Origin: CAYMAI01 sp964388445
Lineage (GTDB): Bacteria; 4484-113; JAGGVC01
Direction: 5' to 3'
Assembly: GCA_964388445.1 (NCBI GenBank)
Contig: CAYMAI010000003.1
Coordinates: 62,001 to 126,000, forward strand
DNA length: 64,000 nt
How positions within the stretch are numbered: the stretch's first letter is position 1; each line of letters opens with the position of its first letter. The notes beneath the pieces are model-generated. The model made no database searches and was not told where the DNA came from. It saw only the letters and a program-made list of their open reading frames with translations. Of this stretch, positions 17,633-25,004 are shown one piece after another. Both the position numbers and the translations under genes were made by a program.

Positions 17633-19369
17633 TTGATTTCCGAACTTGAATATATGAAGCGGACCGGCAAGCCGAATATCGGCGATTACGACGAGCGCGT
17701 AAGCGGGTTTTCGTGGAAAATCGCCGAGGAAGAACTCGAACTCGCGGCGAGCCGGTCGAAGAACATCGCATATCTATGCGTTGATAGAAACTGCGAGCGC
17801 GGCATAGGCGGCAAAAGGGCGCTCATTTGGGAAAGCAGCGTCGAAAATCAAACTTTTACATACACGTTCGACGACTTACGCCTGTATTCGAACGCTTTCG
17901 CGGAAAAACTGACCGCACTGGGGGTTAACGCCGGCGACAGAGTGGCGATTTTTCTCGATAGAATTCCCGCTCTTTACTTCGGATTTTTCGGGATATTGAA
18001 GATTGGCGCAGTCGCGATGCCCCTGTTCAACGCGTTCAAAATGGAATCCTTGGAAGTCAGGTTAGCAAGCGCGGACGCCGTGGCGATTATAACGAGCGCG
18101 AAGTTGGCGCGCGAGGTGCGCAAAATCCGCGACAGGCTGCCAAATTTGAAAACCGTTCTCGTGGTTGACGGCGACGAAGGCAAACTTAAGGAAGGCGAAA
18201 CGTTTTTCGATTTCGTATCCGCGCCGCGGGTAGAAGATTTCGAAATTTATCCCGCCGACTCCGAAACGCGTTCGGTCTTGCATTTCACTTCCGGTACGAC
18301 TGGCCAGCCCAAAGGCGCGCAGCACGTTCACGGCTCGATTCTATCCCAGTATTTGACTTCTAAATGGGTGCTTGATTTGAAACAAGACGATATTTACTGG
18401 TGCACCGCCGATCCGGGTTGGGTGACCGGCATTTCATACGGAATAATCGGACCTTGGGCTTGCGGCGTTACGCAGGTCGTTTTGGAGTGCGGTTTTATTC
18501 CGGCGCGCTGGTACGAGGCGATTCAAAAATACAAAATAACGATGTGGTATTCGGCGCCTACGGCTATCCGTTCGCTTATGCGCGAGGGCGACGAAATCAT
18601 CAAGCAATACGACCTTTCTTCGCTGCGGCATTTGTGCAGCGTCGGCGAGCCGCTCAATCCCGAAGCGGTCGCGTGGTCGCGCGAAGTTTACGGGCTGCCG
18701 TTCCACGATACGTGGTGGCAAACGGAAACCGGCGCGATTATGATTACGAATTTCCCGGGAATGCCGGTGAAAGACGGTTCGATGGGAAAGCCGTTTCCTG
18801 GAATAACCGCCGCCGTATTGGACGACAATCATCATCCTATCGACGGTACCGGCGTCGCCGGCAAACTTGCGCTTCTTCCGCCGTGGCCGAGCATGTTCAG
18901 GGAATATTGGAAAAATCCCGCGGCGTATCAAAGCAAGCTTGCGAACGGCTGGTACCTTACGGGCGACCGGGCGCGAATCGACGAGGACGGCTACTATTGG
19001 TTCGAGGGCCGGGACGACGACGTAATAAACACTGGCGGCCATTTGGTCGCGCCGTTCGAGGTCGAAAGCGCGCTGCTCGAACATGCCGCTGTCGCAGAAT
19101 CCGCGGCGATCGGAACGCCGGATCCGGTCAATATGGAAGTCGTTAAAGCGTACATCGCGCTTAAGCCGGGATTCGAGGCTACGAAGGACTTGGAACTCGA
19201 CATCATGAACTTCGTGCGCAAAAAGCTATCCGCGCTGGCGATGCCGCAAAAGGTGGAATTCGTCGAGAAGCTTCCCAAGACCAGGTCGGGTAAGATTATG
19301 AGGCGCGTGCTGCGCGCGATGGACAGAGGCGAAGATTTGGGCGACATTTCGACGCTGGAAGACGACTAA
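17633..19369 (+). CDS. acsA: Acetyl-CoA synthetase-like acyl-AMP ligase
   Basis: This 578-residue member of the ANL adenylating superfamily is close to AcsA-type acetyl-CoA synthetases. It has the P-loop-like HFTSGTTGQPKGA, the DTWWQTETGAIM motif near residue 360, TGDRARIDEDGYYWFEGRDDDVI, and a C-terminal Lys in KTRSGKIMRRVLR. DTWWQTETG is typical of short-chain (acetate) enzymes. It directly precedes a free acyl carrier protein, so besides acetate activation to acetyl-CoA, loading of the ACP is possible. The start is TTG 17633 with GAGGTGAT just upstream. A 28-base gap to acp suggests an operon. Confidence 0.85.
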   Translation: MISELEYMKRTGKPNIGDYDERVSGFSWKIAEEELELAASRSKNIAYLCVDRNCERGIGGKRALIWESSVENQTFTYTFDDLRLYSNAFAEKLTALGVNAGDRVAIFLDRIPALYFGFFGILKIGAVAMPLFNAFKMESLEVRLASADAVAIITSAKLAREVRKIRDRLPNLKTVLVVDGDEGKLKEGETFFDFVSAPRVEDFEIYPADSETRSVLHFTSGTTGQPKGAQHVHGSILSQYLTSKWVLDLKQDDIYWCTADPGWVTGISYGIIGPWACGVTQVVLECGFIPARWYEAIQKYKITMWYSAPTAIRSLMREGDEIIKQYDLSSLRHLCSVGEPLNPEAVAWSREVYGLPFHDTWWQTETGAIMITNFPGMPVKDGSMGKPFPGITAAVLDDNHHPIDGTGVAGKLALLPPWPSMFREYWKNPAAYQSKLANGWYLTGDRARIDEDGYYWFEGRDDDVINTGGHLVAPFEVESALLEHAAVAESAAIGTPDPVNMEVVKAYIALKPGFEATKDLELDIMNFVRKKLSALAMPQKVEFVEKLPKTRSGKIMRRVLRAMDRGEDLGDISTLEDD

Positions 19370-19397
19370 GCAGTTTAACTATTTGAGGAGCAAAAGA

Positions 19398-19646
19398 ATG
19401 AAACTTGAAGATGTGGTAATCGAGTATGTGCGAGACGAATATCTCGAAGAGGACGACGACGATTTGGAACTCGACAGTCCGCTTATTTCCTCTGGAATAG
19501 TGGACAGTTTTTCGATGGTTTCGCTGAAAGCGTTTCTCGAAAACAAGTATTCGATAAAGATTCCGGACGAAAGAGCGACGCCCGAAGCGTTCGACACGGT
19601 TCGTAAAATCGCGGCGCTTGTGCGCGAAATCAATCCGGAAGCGTAA
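19398..19646 (+). CDS. Free-standing acyl carrier protein
   Basis: This 82-residue acidic four-helix protein carries the phosphopantetheine site as GIVDSFSMVSL near residue 37, where Ser follows Asp. The sequence is of the D-alanyl carrier/PCP-like or secondary-metabolism ACP type rather than fatty-acid AcpP, which has DSLD. It lies between an acyl-AMP ligase and KBL, a position consistent with carrying the acyl group made by the ligase. The start is ATG 19398 with GAGGAG upstream. No phosphopantetheinyl transferase is seen in the window. Confidence 0.85.
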   Translation: MKLEDVVIEYVRDEYLEEDDDDLELDSPLISSGIVDSFSMVSLKAFLENKYSIKIPDERATPEAFDTVRKIAALVREINPEA

Positions 19647-19651
19647 GCTGT

Positions 19652-19675
19652 GCCGCCGATCGGCGGTTTTCATTT
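19652..19675 (+). terminator. Attenuator-like hairpin between acp and kbl
   Basis: CCGCC-GATC-GGCGG, with a flanking G-U pair, is followed by TTTTCATTTTG in the 47-base gap between acp and kbl. It looks like a weak intrinsic terminator and could lower kbl expression relative to acs and acp. Confidence 0.45.
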
Positions 19676-19693
19676 TGTTCTCGGAGGGACGAA

Positions 19694-20941
19694 ATGGTTT
19701 ATTCGGACAAACTCCGCACGGAGTATCGTAACGTCCTAGCCGGCTTGAAGGACGGCGGTCTGTTCAAGGAAGAGCGGTATATACATTCGACGCAGGGAGT
19801 TGAAATTGACGTCGAGTATCCCGCAGGAAATCCGACAAGAAATGTACTCAATTTCTGCGCGAACAACTATCTAGGGCTTTCTAGCCACCCGGAAGTTGTT
19901 GACGCCGCGCATTCCGGGCTGGGCGATCGCGGATACGGAATGTCGAGCGTACGCTTTATCTGCGGCACTCAAGATATCCATCGTACGCTTGAAAACAAGC
20001 TTACGGAGTTTCTTGAAACAGAGGACACGCTGCTATTCCCATCGTGTATGGACGCGAACGCAGGTTTTTTCGAGGCCGCGCTTCTCAAGGAAGACGTGAT
20101 AATAGCGGACAGGCTGATTCATGCTTCTCTCGTGGACGGTATCAGGCTGTGCAGCGCGAAATACGACACTTTCAAGCATTCGGACATGAAGCACCTAGAA
20201 AAGAAGCTTCAGGAAAATCAGGACGCCCGCGCGAGAATGATTGTCACCGACGGCGTGTTTTCAATGGACGGCGACATCGCGAAGCTGGACGAAATCTGCG
20301 AGCTTGCGGATAAATACGACGCGATGGTGTTGGTTGACGACAGCCATGCATCCGGTTTCATCGGAAAGCGCGGCAAGGGCAGTCATGAGCATTGCGGCGT
20401 TCTCGGCAGAATCGACGTCATCACGACAACACTGGGCAAAGCGCTGGGCGGAGCATCCGGTGGATGCGTGAGCGGCAGGCGTGAACTTGTCGAAATGTGC
20501 CGTCAAAAAGCGCGGCCTTACCTTTTCAGCAATACCGTCGCACCGGTAATCGTGTCGGGCGCGCTTCGCGTAATGGACATAATCATGGGTTCGACCGAAA
20601 GGCGCGACAAGCTGGAGTGGAACACCGATTATTGGCGCAAAGGGCTTACGGAACTGGGATTCGATTTGAAAGACGGTGCGACGCCGATTGTTCCGATAAT
20701 GCTTTACAACGCGAAGCTGTCGCAGGAAATCGCCCGCGATATGATGGACGAAGGCGTGTACGTCATCGGATTCTTCTTCCCGGTCGTACCGGCCGGGCAG
20801 GCCAGAATACGGACGCAGATTTCCGCTGCCCACGACAAGAATCATCTTGACAAGGCGCTGGAAGCGTTCGGCAAGATTGGCGCAAAATACGGCATTTTGG
20901 GCCTGAAAAAAGACGAAATCATCGCCAAATACGGAAATTAA
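19694..20941 (+). CDS. kbl: 2-amino-3-ketobutyrate CoA ligase (glycine C-acetyltransferase), alpha-oxoamine synthase family
   Basis: This 415-residue PLP enzyme has KBL-specific motifs: LNFCANNYLGLSSHPEV near residue 55, GYGMSSVRFICGTQDIHR, DGVFSMDGDIAKL, VDDSHASGFIG and the PLP lysine in TTTLGKALGG. With Tdh it would turn threonine into glycine and acetyl-CoA. The same fold (BioF, SPT, CqsA, PigH relatives) can use acyl-ACP in place of acyl-CoA, which matters because an ACP gene sits directly upstream. GGAGGGA precedes ATG 19694. It ends 20 bases before a strong hairpin terminator. Confidence 0.88.
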   Translation: MVYSDKLRTEYRNVLAGLKDGGLFKEERYIHSTQGVEIDVEYPAGNPTRNVLNFCANNYLGLSSHPEVVDAAHSGLGDRGYGMSSVRFICGTQDIHRTLENKLTEFLETEDTLLFPSCMDANAGFFEAALLKEDVIIADRLIHASLVDGIRLCSAKYDTFKHSDMKHLEKKLQENQDARARMIVTDGVFSMDGDIAKLDEICELADKYDAMVLVDDSHASGFIGKRGKGSHEHCGVLGRIDVITTTLGKALGGASGGCVSGRRELVEMCRQKARPYLFSNTVAPVIVSGALRVMDIIMGSTERRDKLEWNTDYWRKGLTELGFDLKDGATPIVPIMLYNAKLSQEIARDMMDEGVYVIGFFFPVVPAGQARIRTQISAAHDKNHLDKALEAFGKIGAKYGILGLKKDEIIAKYGN

Positions 20942-20961
20942 CCCAAATTTGAGCCGCCAAG

Positions 20962-21008
20962 GCCGCACGATGCGATGTTATAATCGCATTGTTGCGGCTT
21001 TTTTTTCG
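20962..21008 (+). terminator. Terminator of kbl, with a -10 box in its loop
   Basis: GCCGCA (20962-20967) pairs with TGCGGC (20993-20998), and the inner ATGCGAT (20970-20976) pairs with ATCGCAT (20983-20989). A T8 run follows. The loop is GTTATA. Confidence 0.85.
20979..20984 (+). promoter_or_regulatory. Possible -10 box nested in the kbl terminator
   Basis: TATAAT occupies the loop and the first two bases of the right inner arm of the kbl terminator. It would start transcription near 20991, giving a leader of about 43 bases with ACGGAG before the receiver gene at 21034. No good -35 box is seen, so the call rests on the -10 match and position. Confidence 0.4.
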
Positions 21009-21033
21009 CAGCGGTTTTTGAAACGGAGTTTTT

Positions 21034-21606
21034 ATGCCTGAAACGACAAACAAAGATATTGGTACGCTCGAAGCGCTCGAAGCCGTGCTTGAGCTTCTTG
21101 CCAAGAAGGAAGCGCAGCTGGCCGATCTGTCGAAGGAGATCGAGCGCGTCAAGGACGAGAACGCCAAGTACAAAATCAAACTGCCCGGACAAGAGCAGCA
21201 ATTCGATTCGTCCCAGCAAGCCGAGGTTGAGCAGGGAGCGAAAAGGGCTTTTATAATCGATCACATTAAAATGTTCCGTACGACACTCAGCGCGCTATTG
21301 GTCGAAAATGGCGTAAAGGTCGTTGGCCAAGCCGAAAGCGCGGAAATAGACGCAATTATTGACGAGATAAGGATGGCGCAACCGTCCATAATCACGCTCG
21401 ATTTTCATATGCCCGGCTTGGACGGCATCAAGCTCGTCAAGAGCATACGGTCGCTTTCGCCGCATATCAAAATAATCGTTATCAGTTCGGAGCTTTCGCC
21501 GGAAGCGATTTATTCTCTGCTGAGGTCGGGCGTAAGCGATTTCGTTACCAAGCCGGTTCAGCAGTCGAGATTTGCCGGCGTTTTAAAGGGACTTTTTTCG
21601 AAATGA
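21034..21606 (+). CDS. Coiled-coil plus CheY-like receiver protein without output domain
   Basis: This 190-residue protein begins with a predicted coiled coil (about 10-50, LEALEAVLELLAKKEAQLADL) and a short linker. A receiver domain follows (70-190): FIIDHIKMF at strand 1, the phospho-acceptor Asp in TLDFHMPGLDG, Ser in VISSE and Lys in VTKPV. Where most receivers have two acidic residues at the end of strand 1, this one has Ile-Asp, so metal binding may be weaker. There is no DNA-binding domain. A role in protein-protein signalling is likely but the partner is unknown. ACGGAG supports the start. Confidence 0.8.
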   Translation: MPETTNKDIGTLEALEAVLELLAKKEAQLADLSKEIERVKDENAKYKIKLPGQEQQFDSSQQAEVEQGAKRAFIIDHIKMFRTTLSALLVENGVKVVGQAESAEIDAIIDEIRMAQPSIITLDFHMPGLDGIKLVKSIRSLSPHIKIIVISSELSPEAIYSLLRSGVSDFVTKPVQQSRFAGVLKGLFSK

Positions 21607-21719
21607 AAAATTTTCAGAAATGACCCCCCGAAATGGAACAAAACCGGAGGAGGCTGCGTCTATATAACTGAAGCCACCCCAATGGCTTCAAGCTTCAAAT
21701 TACCCCTCCCCCCAATGAG

Positions 21720-21748
21720 GGCCTTCCAAAAGGAAGGCCTTTTTTTTT
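21720..21748 (+). terminator. Strong Rho-independent terminator after the receiver gene
   Basis: GGCCTTCC-AAAA-GGAAGGCC is followed by nine T. The 113 bases between the stop codon and this hairpin also hold an 8-bp stem (TGAAGCCA/TGGCTTCA, 21669-21690) and a TATAAC-like box at 21663, so a small RNA from the 3' region is possible but unproven. Confidence 0.88.
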
Positions 21749-21810
21749 GCGCGAACGGAGATTGCGGGCAGTTGCCGTATCGAGCCCGTTGCGATAAAAT
21801 CTGACCGCCT

Positions 21811-22080
21811 ATGAATATACATCCGGTTCGATGCGGTGTCGCGCTCGGGATAACTCACGCGATTTTTTTGGTCGCCATTGCGATTTTGGCGGCATTTTTC
21901 CGCTGGTCCAACGAATGGGTTCATTTGTTTTCGAGGCTGTATCCTGGCTATTCGATTTCGATTTTCGGAATCGCGTTCGGAATGTTTTGGGGCTTGCTGG
22001 CGGGATTCGGACTGGGCTGGATTTTTGCAGTTGTGTTCAATTTCTTCGGATATCTGGACTCCTCCGATGAATACGATTAG
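21811..22080 (+). CDS. Small two-helix membrane protein (DUF5676 / 'bacteriophage holin'-type annotation)
   Basis: This 89-residue protein has two hydrophobic helices (about 8-28 and 48-75), separated by a loop with LYPGYSISIFGIAFG, and a short acidic tail. The pattern tyrosine-glycine-tyrosine then Gly-rich second helix fits a family often labelled bacteriophage holin in databases. No phage genes are nearby, so a lysis role is unlikely. A TAAAAT box (21795-21800) lies 10 bases before ATG, so the leader would be only a few bases. The function is unknown. Confidence 0.6.
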   Translation: MNIHPVRCGVALGITHAIFLVAIAILAAFFRWSNEWVHLFSRLYPGYSISIFGIAFGMFWGLLAGFGLGWIFAVVFNFFGYLDSSDEYD

Positions 22081-22140
22081 CGCACAAGCGCTTTGCCGCC
22101 GAAGCCTTGGCGAGAAAAATATCCATAATCCGCTCAAACA

Positions 22141-23073
22141 TTGAAACTCACGGAAAAAGCATATATCCCCATAATGACCGTTCAGCTTCTCCTCGTGAGC
22201 GGAACGTATCTCTTCGCGAAAATCGGCACAAATCAAATACCGGTTTTGCCGTTCGCTATGCTCCGATTTTTGTTGAGCGGAGCAGTTCTTTATGCAATTT
22301 GCGCGGCCACCGGAAGAACAAAGAAGGTTGAGCGAAAAGATTGGGGGATTCTTATTGTCCTGTCGGTTCTGCTGATTCCGGTAAACCAAGGGTTTTTCCT
22401 TTACGGCCAGAAGATGGCGAACACGACGCACGGGGCGTTAATTTACGCCTTAACGCCGATTTTCATTGCCGTTTTCGCCCACCTGTTTATCGGCGAGCGA
22501 AATCCCGCTCTACGCTGGATTGGAATTGTCCTCGGAGTCTCTGGGGCAATGGTAGTAATTGGCGGAAGCGGTTTAAAGCTTCGCGAATCAAGCTTTCTCG
22601 GCGACGTGCTTATATTTTTCGCGATGATTAGCTGGGTATTTTTTACGATTTTCGGCAAGGCTTTCGTTACGAAATACGGCGCGTTTTATTCGATGACCGT
22701 TATACAAATTACCGGTCTTATTTTGGTTTTGCCGTTTGCGCCGAAGGCATACTTTGAACTTTACACGGCGCTCGCGGCCGGCGCGGTGGCGGCGTCGGGC
22801 TGGCTGGCTCTGCTTTACGTATCTTTGATTACTTCAGTACTGTCATATGCGCTGTGGTATTGGGCTCTCGCCAGAGTACCGGCGGCGAAGCTGGGGGTTT
22901 GGATGAGCCTTCAACCTGCCGTTGCGACGATTTACAGCATAGCGGCATTCGGATTTGCCGAAATTTCATCGACATTTGTTTTTGGCGGAATTTTGGCGGT
23001 AGCGGGAGTCATTCTGGCCCAAATTGCCGGTAAAAGCCGCAATAATGCGCCGGATAATGCTATAGGTGCGTGA
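22141..23073 (+). CDS. EamA/DMT-family transporter
   Basis: This 310-residue integral membrane protein has ten predicted helices arranged as two EamA halves (about 5-135 and 150-300). Features of the drug/metabolite transporter superfamily are visible: LIPVNQGFFLYGQKMANTTHGALIYALTPIF in the first half and LITSVLSYALWYWALARVPAAKLGVWMSLQPAVA in the second. It would export a small metabolite; the substrate is unknown. The start is TTG 22141 after a CATAAT box (22124-22129), with ATG 22174 as an alternative. Its TGA stop supplies the TG of the ribE promoter. Confidence 0.85.
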   Translation: MKLTEKAYIPIMTVQLLLVSGTYLFAKIGTNQIPVLPFAMLRFLLSGAVLYAICAATGRTKKVERKDWGILIVLSVLLIPVNQGFFLYGQKMANTTHGALIYALTPIFIAVFAHLFIGERNPALRWIGIVLGVSGAMVVIGGSGLKLRESSFLGDVLIFFAMISWVFFTIFGKAFVTKYGAFYSMTVIQITGLILVLPFAPKAYFELYTALAAGAVAASGWLALLYVSLITSVLSYALWYWALARVPAAKLGVWMSLQPAVATIYSIAAFGFAEISSTFVFGGILAVAGVILAQIAGKSRNNAPDNAIGA

Positions 23074-23079
23074 TACAAT
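23071..23079 (+). promoter_or_regulatory. Extended -10 promoter of ribE, leaderless layout
   Basis: TGATACAAT is an extended -10 element made partly from the TGA stop of the upstream gene. Exactly 6 bases separate it from the GTG start of ribE at 23086, and no Shine-Dalgarno sequence can fit. Confidence 0.65.
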
Positions 23080-23085
23080 CGGCGT

Positions 23086-23733
23086 GTGTTCACCGGTCTT
23101 ATACGCGAAATAGGCAGGGTCGCAAAGCTTGAGCGGCGCGATAAGACCCTTCGCTTATACGTCGAAAGTCCAAAAACGACGGAAAATTGCGAAATCGGAG
23201 ATTCGATTTCGATTTCCGGCGTCTGTTTGACCGTTGTTGAAAACGAATTGGCGGTAATGGTTTTCGATGTTTCTACCCAAACCGCCGAAACAACTACATT
23301 GGCACAGCTGACCGCCGGCGATTTTGTCAACGTTGAACCGGCGATCGCCGCGGGAGAGAAATTCGGCGGTCATTTCGTACAGGGCCATGTTGATACAAAA
23401 GGCGTGATAAAGAAAATCAAACAGACCGTTAAAGGCGAAGACGGTTGGATAGAAGTAGGTGTTCCGAAGTCATTTGGTTCGCTTTTTCACGCAAAAGCAG
23501 CAATCGCTTTGGATGGCATCAGCCTGACCGTTCAAAAAGCCGAAGGTATTTCGTTATCCTGCGTAATCGTGCCGCATACATGGAATAACACAAATTTAAA
23601 GTATAAAACGGCCGGGCAGCTTGTGAATATAGAGTTCGATATGCTCGTCAAAGCCGTCAGTCATGCTCTTTCAGGTATTATTTCCGTTGACGGCGGGTTG
23701 ACTGCCGGAAAACTTAAGGAATGGGGTTATTGA
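23086..23733 (+). CDS. ribE: Riboflavin synthase, alpha chain
   Basis: This 215-residue protein has two lumazine-binding repeats. The first starts with the invariant MFTGLI (coded GTG TTC ACC) and contains GDSISISGVCLTV; the second contains HFVQGHVD and ALDGISLTVQ. It dismutates two 6,7-dimethyl-8-ribityllumazine molecules to riboflavin. The next gene ribBA starts at the last base of its stop codon (TGATG), so the two are translationally coupled. ribD and ribH are not in the window. GTG 23086 is fixed by both the family N-terminus and the -10 spacing. Confidence 0.93.
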   Translation: MFTGLIREIGRVAKLERRDKTLRLYVESPKTTENCEIGDSISISGVCLTVVENELAVMVFDVSTQTAETTTLAQLTAGDFVNVEPAIAAGEKFGGHFVQGHVDTKGVIKKIKQTVKGEDGWIEVGVPKSFGSLFHAKAAIALDGISLTVQKAEGISLSCVIVPHTWNNTNLKYKTAGQLVNIEFDMLVKAVSHALSGIISVDGGLTAGKLKEWGY

Positions 23734-24995
23734 TGGAAATCGAGCGCATCGAGCGCGTTGAAAGGGCTGTTTCGGCCTTGAAATCCGGCAAGTTCATTAT
23801 CATTGTGGACGATGCGGATAGAGAGAACGAAGGCGACCTGGCAATGGCCGCCGAATTCGTGACGCCGGAAGCAGTAAATTTCCTTGAAACGCACGCGCGC
23901 GGATTGATTGTGGTTCCTCTGGCTGGCGAGATTTGCGATGCCTTGGATTTGCCGCAGATGGTAACCGGCTCTTCTGACAGACACGGGACGGCTTTCACGG
24001 TGACGGTGGACGCCAAGGAGAAGACTACGACGGGGATTAGCGCAAGCGACAGGGCGATGTCCATTACGAAGCTCGCCGGACCGGCAACGAGACCGGACGA
24101 CTTTTACAGGCCGGGTCACACATTTCCCCTTCGCGCTCACGGCGGAGGAGTGCTCGGAAGAATCGGACAAACCGAGGGGATAGTCGATTTGTGCGAAATT
24201 GCCGGTTTGAGGCCGGCGGGAGTGCTGTGCGAAATTAAAAATTCCGACGGAAGCATGGCAAGAATGCCCGAACTAGAAGCGATGTCGAAGGAATTCGATA
24301 TCGTCTTGGTGCAGGTCGCCGACATCGTTCATTACAGGCTTCAAAGCGAACTTTGGGTAGAAGAAGTAGCGCGCTCCATTCTGCCGACGAAGTACGGCGA
24401 ATTCACCGTTGTGGCGTTTAGAACCAAAGACGGCGCGGACGAGCATTTGGCGCTTACTATGGGAGGCGATTTTGAAAGCGGCGAATCTTTGGTCCGGGTG
24501 CACAGCAAGTGTCTTACCGGCGATACTTTCGGCAGTCTGCGCTGCGATTGCCATGACCAGCTCCATTTCGCGCTGAAAGCCATATCTGAAGCAGGCAAAG
24601 GTGTTCTTGTCTATCTGAATCAAGAAGGCAGGGGTATTGGGTTAGCGAACAAAATAAAAGCCTATTCCCTTCAGGATGAGGGATACGACACGGAAGAAGC
24701 TAACGTCAAGCTCGGATTTCCGCCGGATAAGCGCGAATACGGCGTCGGCGCTCAAATTCTTCGCCAGTTGGGCATGCGCAAAATCAGGCTGATTACGAAT
24801 AATCCGCACAAGATGATTGGGCTTGAGGGTTACGGGCTAAAAATCGTCGAGCGGGTGCCGATACCGTTCGAAACTGTTTGCAACGAGCACAACAGGTTTT
24901 ACATCGAAACGAAAGAAAAGCGAATGGGGCATATTCATTCGTCGCTTAACGGAGTTGAAGAAAACGAAGTACCGGCCGCGGGTATCGCGGACTGA
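23733..24995 (+). CDS. ribBA: Bifunctional DHBP synthase / GTP cyclohydrolase II
   Basis: This 420-residue protein has the RibB domain at residues 1-200: DDADRENEGDLAMAAE, TGISASDRAMSI, RPGHTFPLRAHGGGVLGRIGQTE. The RibA domain covers 205-400: VRVHSKCLTGDTFGSLRCDCH with the three zinc cysteines, NQEGRGIGLANKI, and TNNPHKMIGLEGYG. It provides both entry steps of riboflavin synthesis, from ribulose 5-phosphate and from GTP. The ATG at 23733 overlaps the ribE stop; an ATG at 23721 is an alternative. Catalytic residues look complete in both halves. Confidence 0.94.
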   Translation: MEIERIERVERAVSALKSGKFIIIVDDADRENEGDLAMAAEFVTPEAVNFLETHARGLIVVPLAGEICDALDLPQMVTGSSDRHGTAFTVTVDAKEKTTTGISASDRAMSITKLAGPATRPDDFYRPGHTFPLRAHGGGVLGRIGQTEGIVDLCEIAGLRPAGVLCEIKNSDGSMARMPELEAMSKEFDIVLVQVADIVHYRLQSELWVEEVARSILPTKYGEFTVVAFRTKDGADEHLALTMGGDFESGESLVRVHSKCLTGDTFGSLRCDCHDQLHFALKAISEAGKGVLVYLNQEGRGIGLANKIKAYSLQDEGYDTEEANVKLGFPPDKREYGVGAQILRQLGMRKIRLITNNPHKMIGLEGYGLKIVERVPIPFETVCNEHNRFYIETKEKRMGHIHSSLNGVEENEVPAAGIAD

Positions 24996-25004
24996 TTCAA
25001 ATTT

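Noticed and set aside
21811..22080. A phage lysis (holin) function for the small membrane protein
   Set aside because: No endolysin or other phage gene lies nearby; the holin label in databases for this type is not supported by context.
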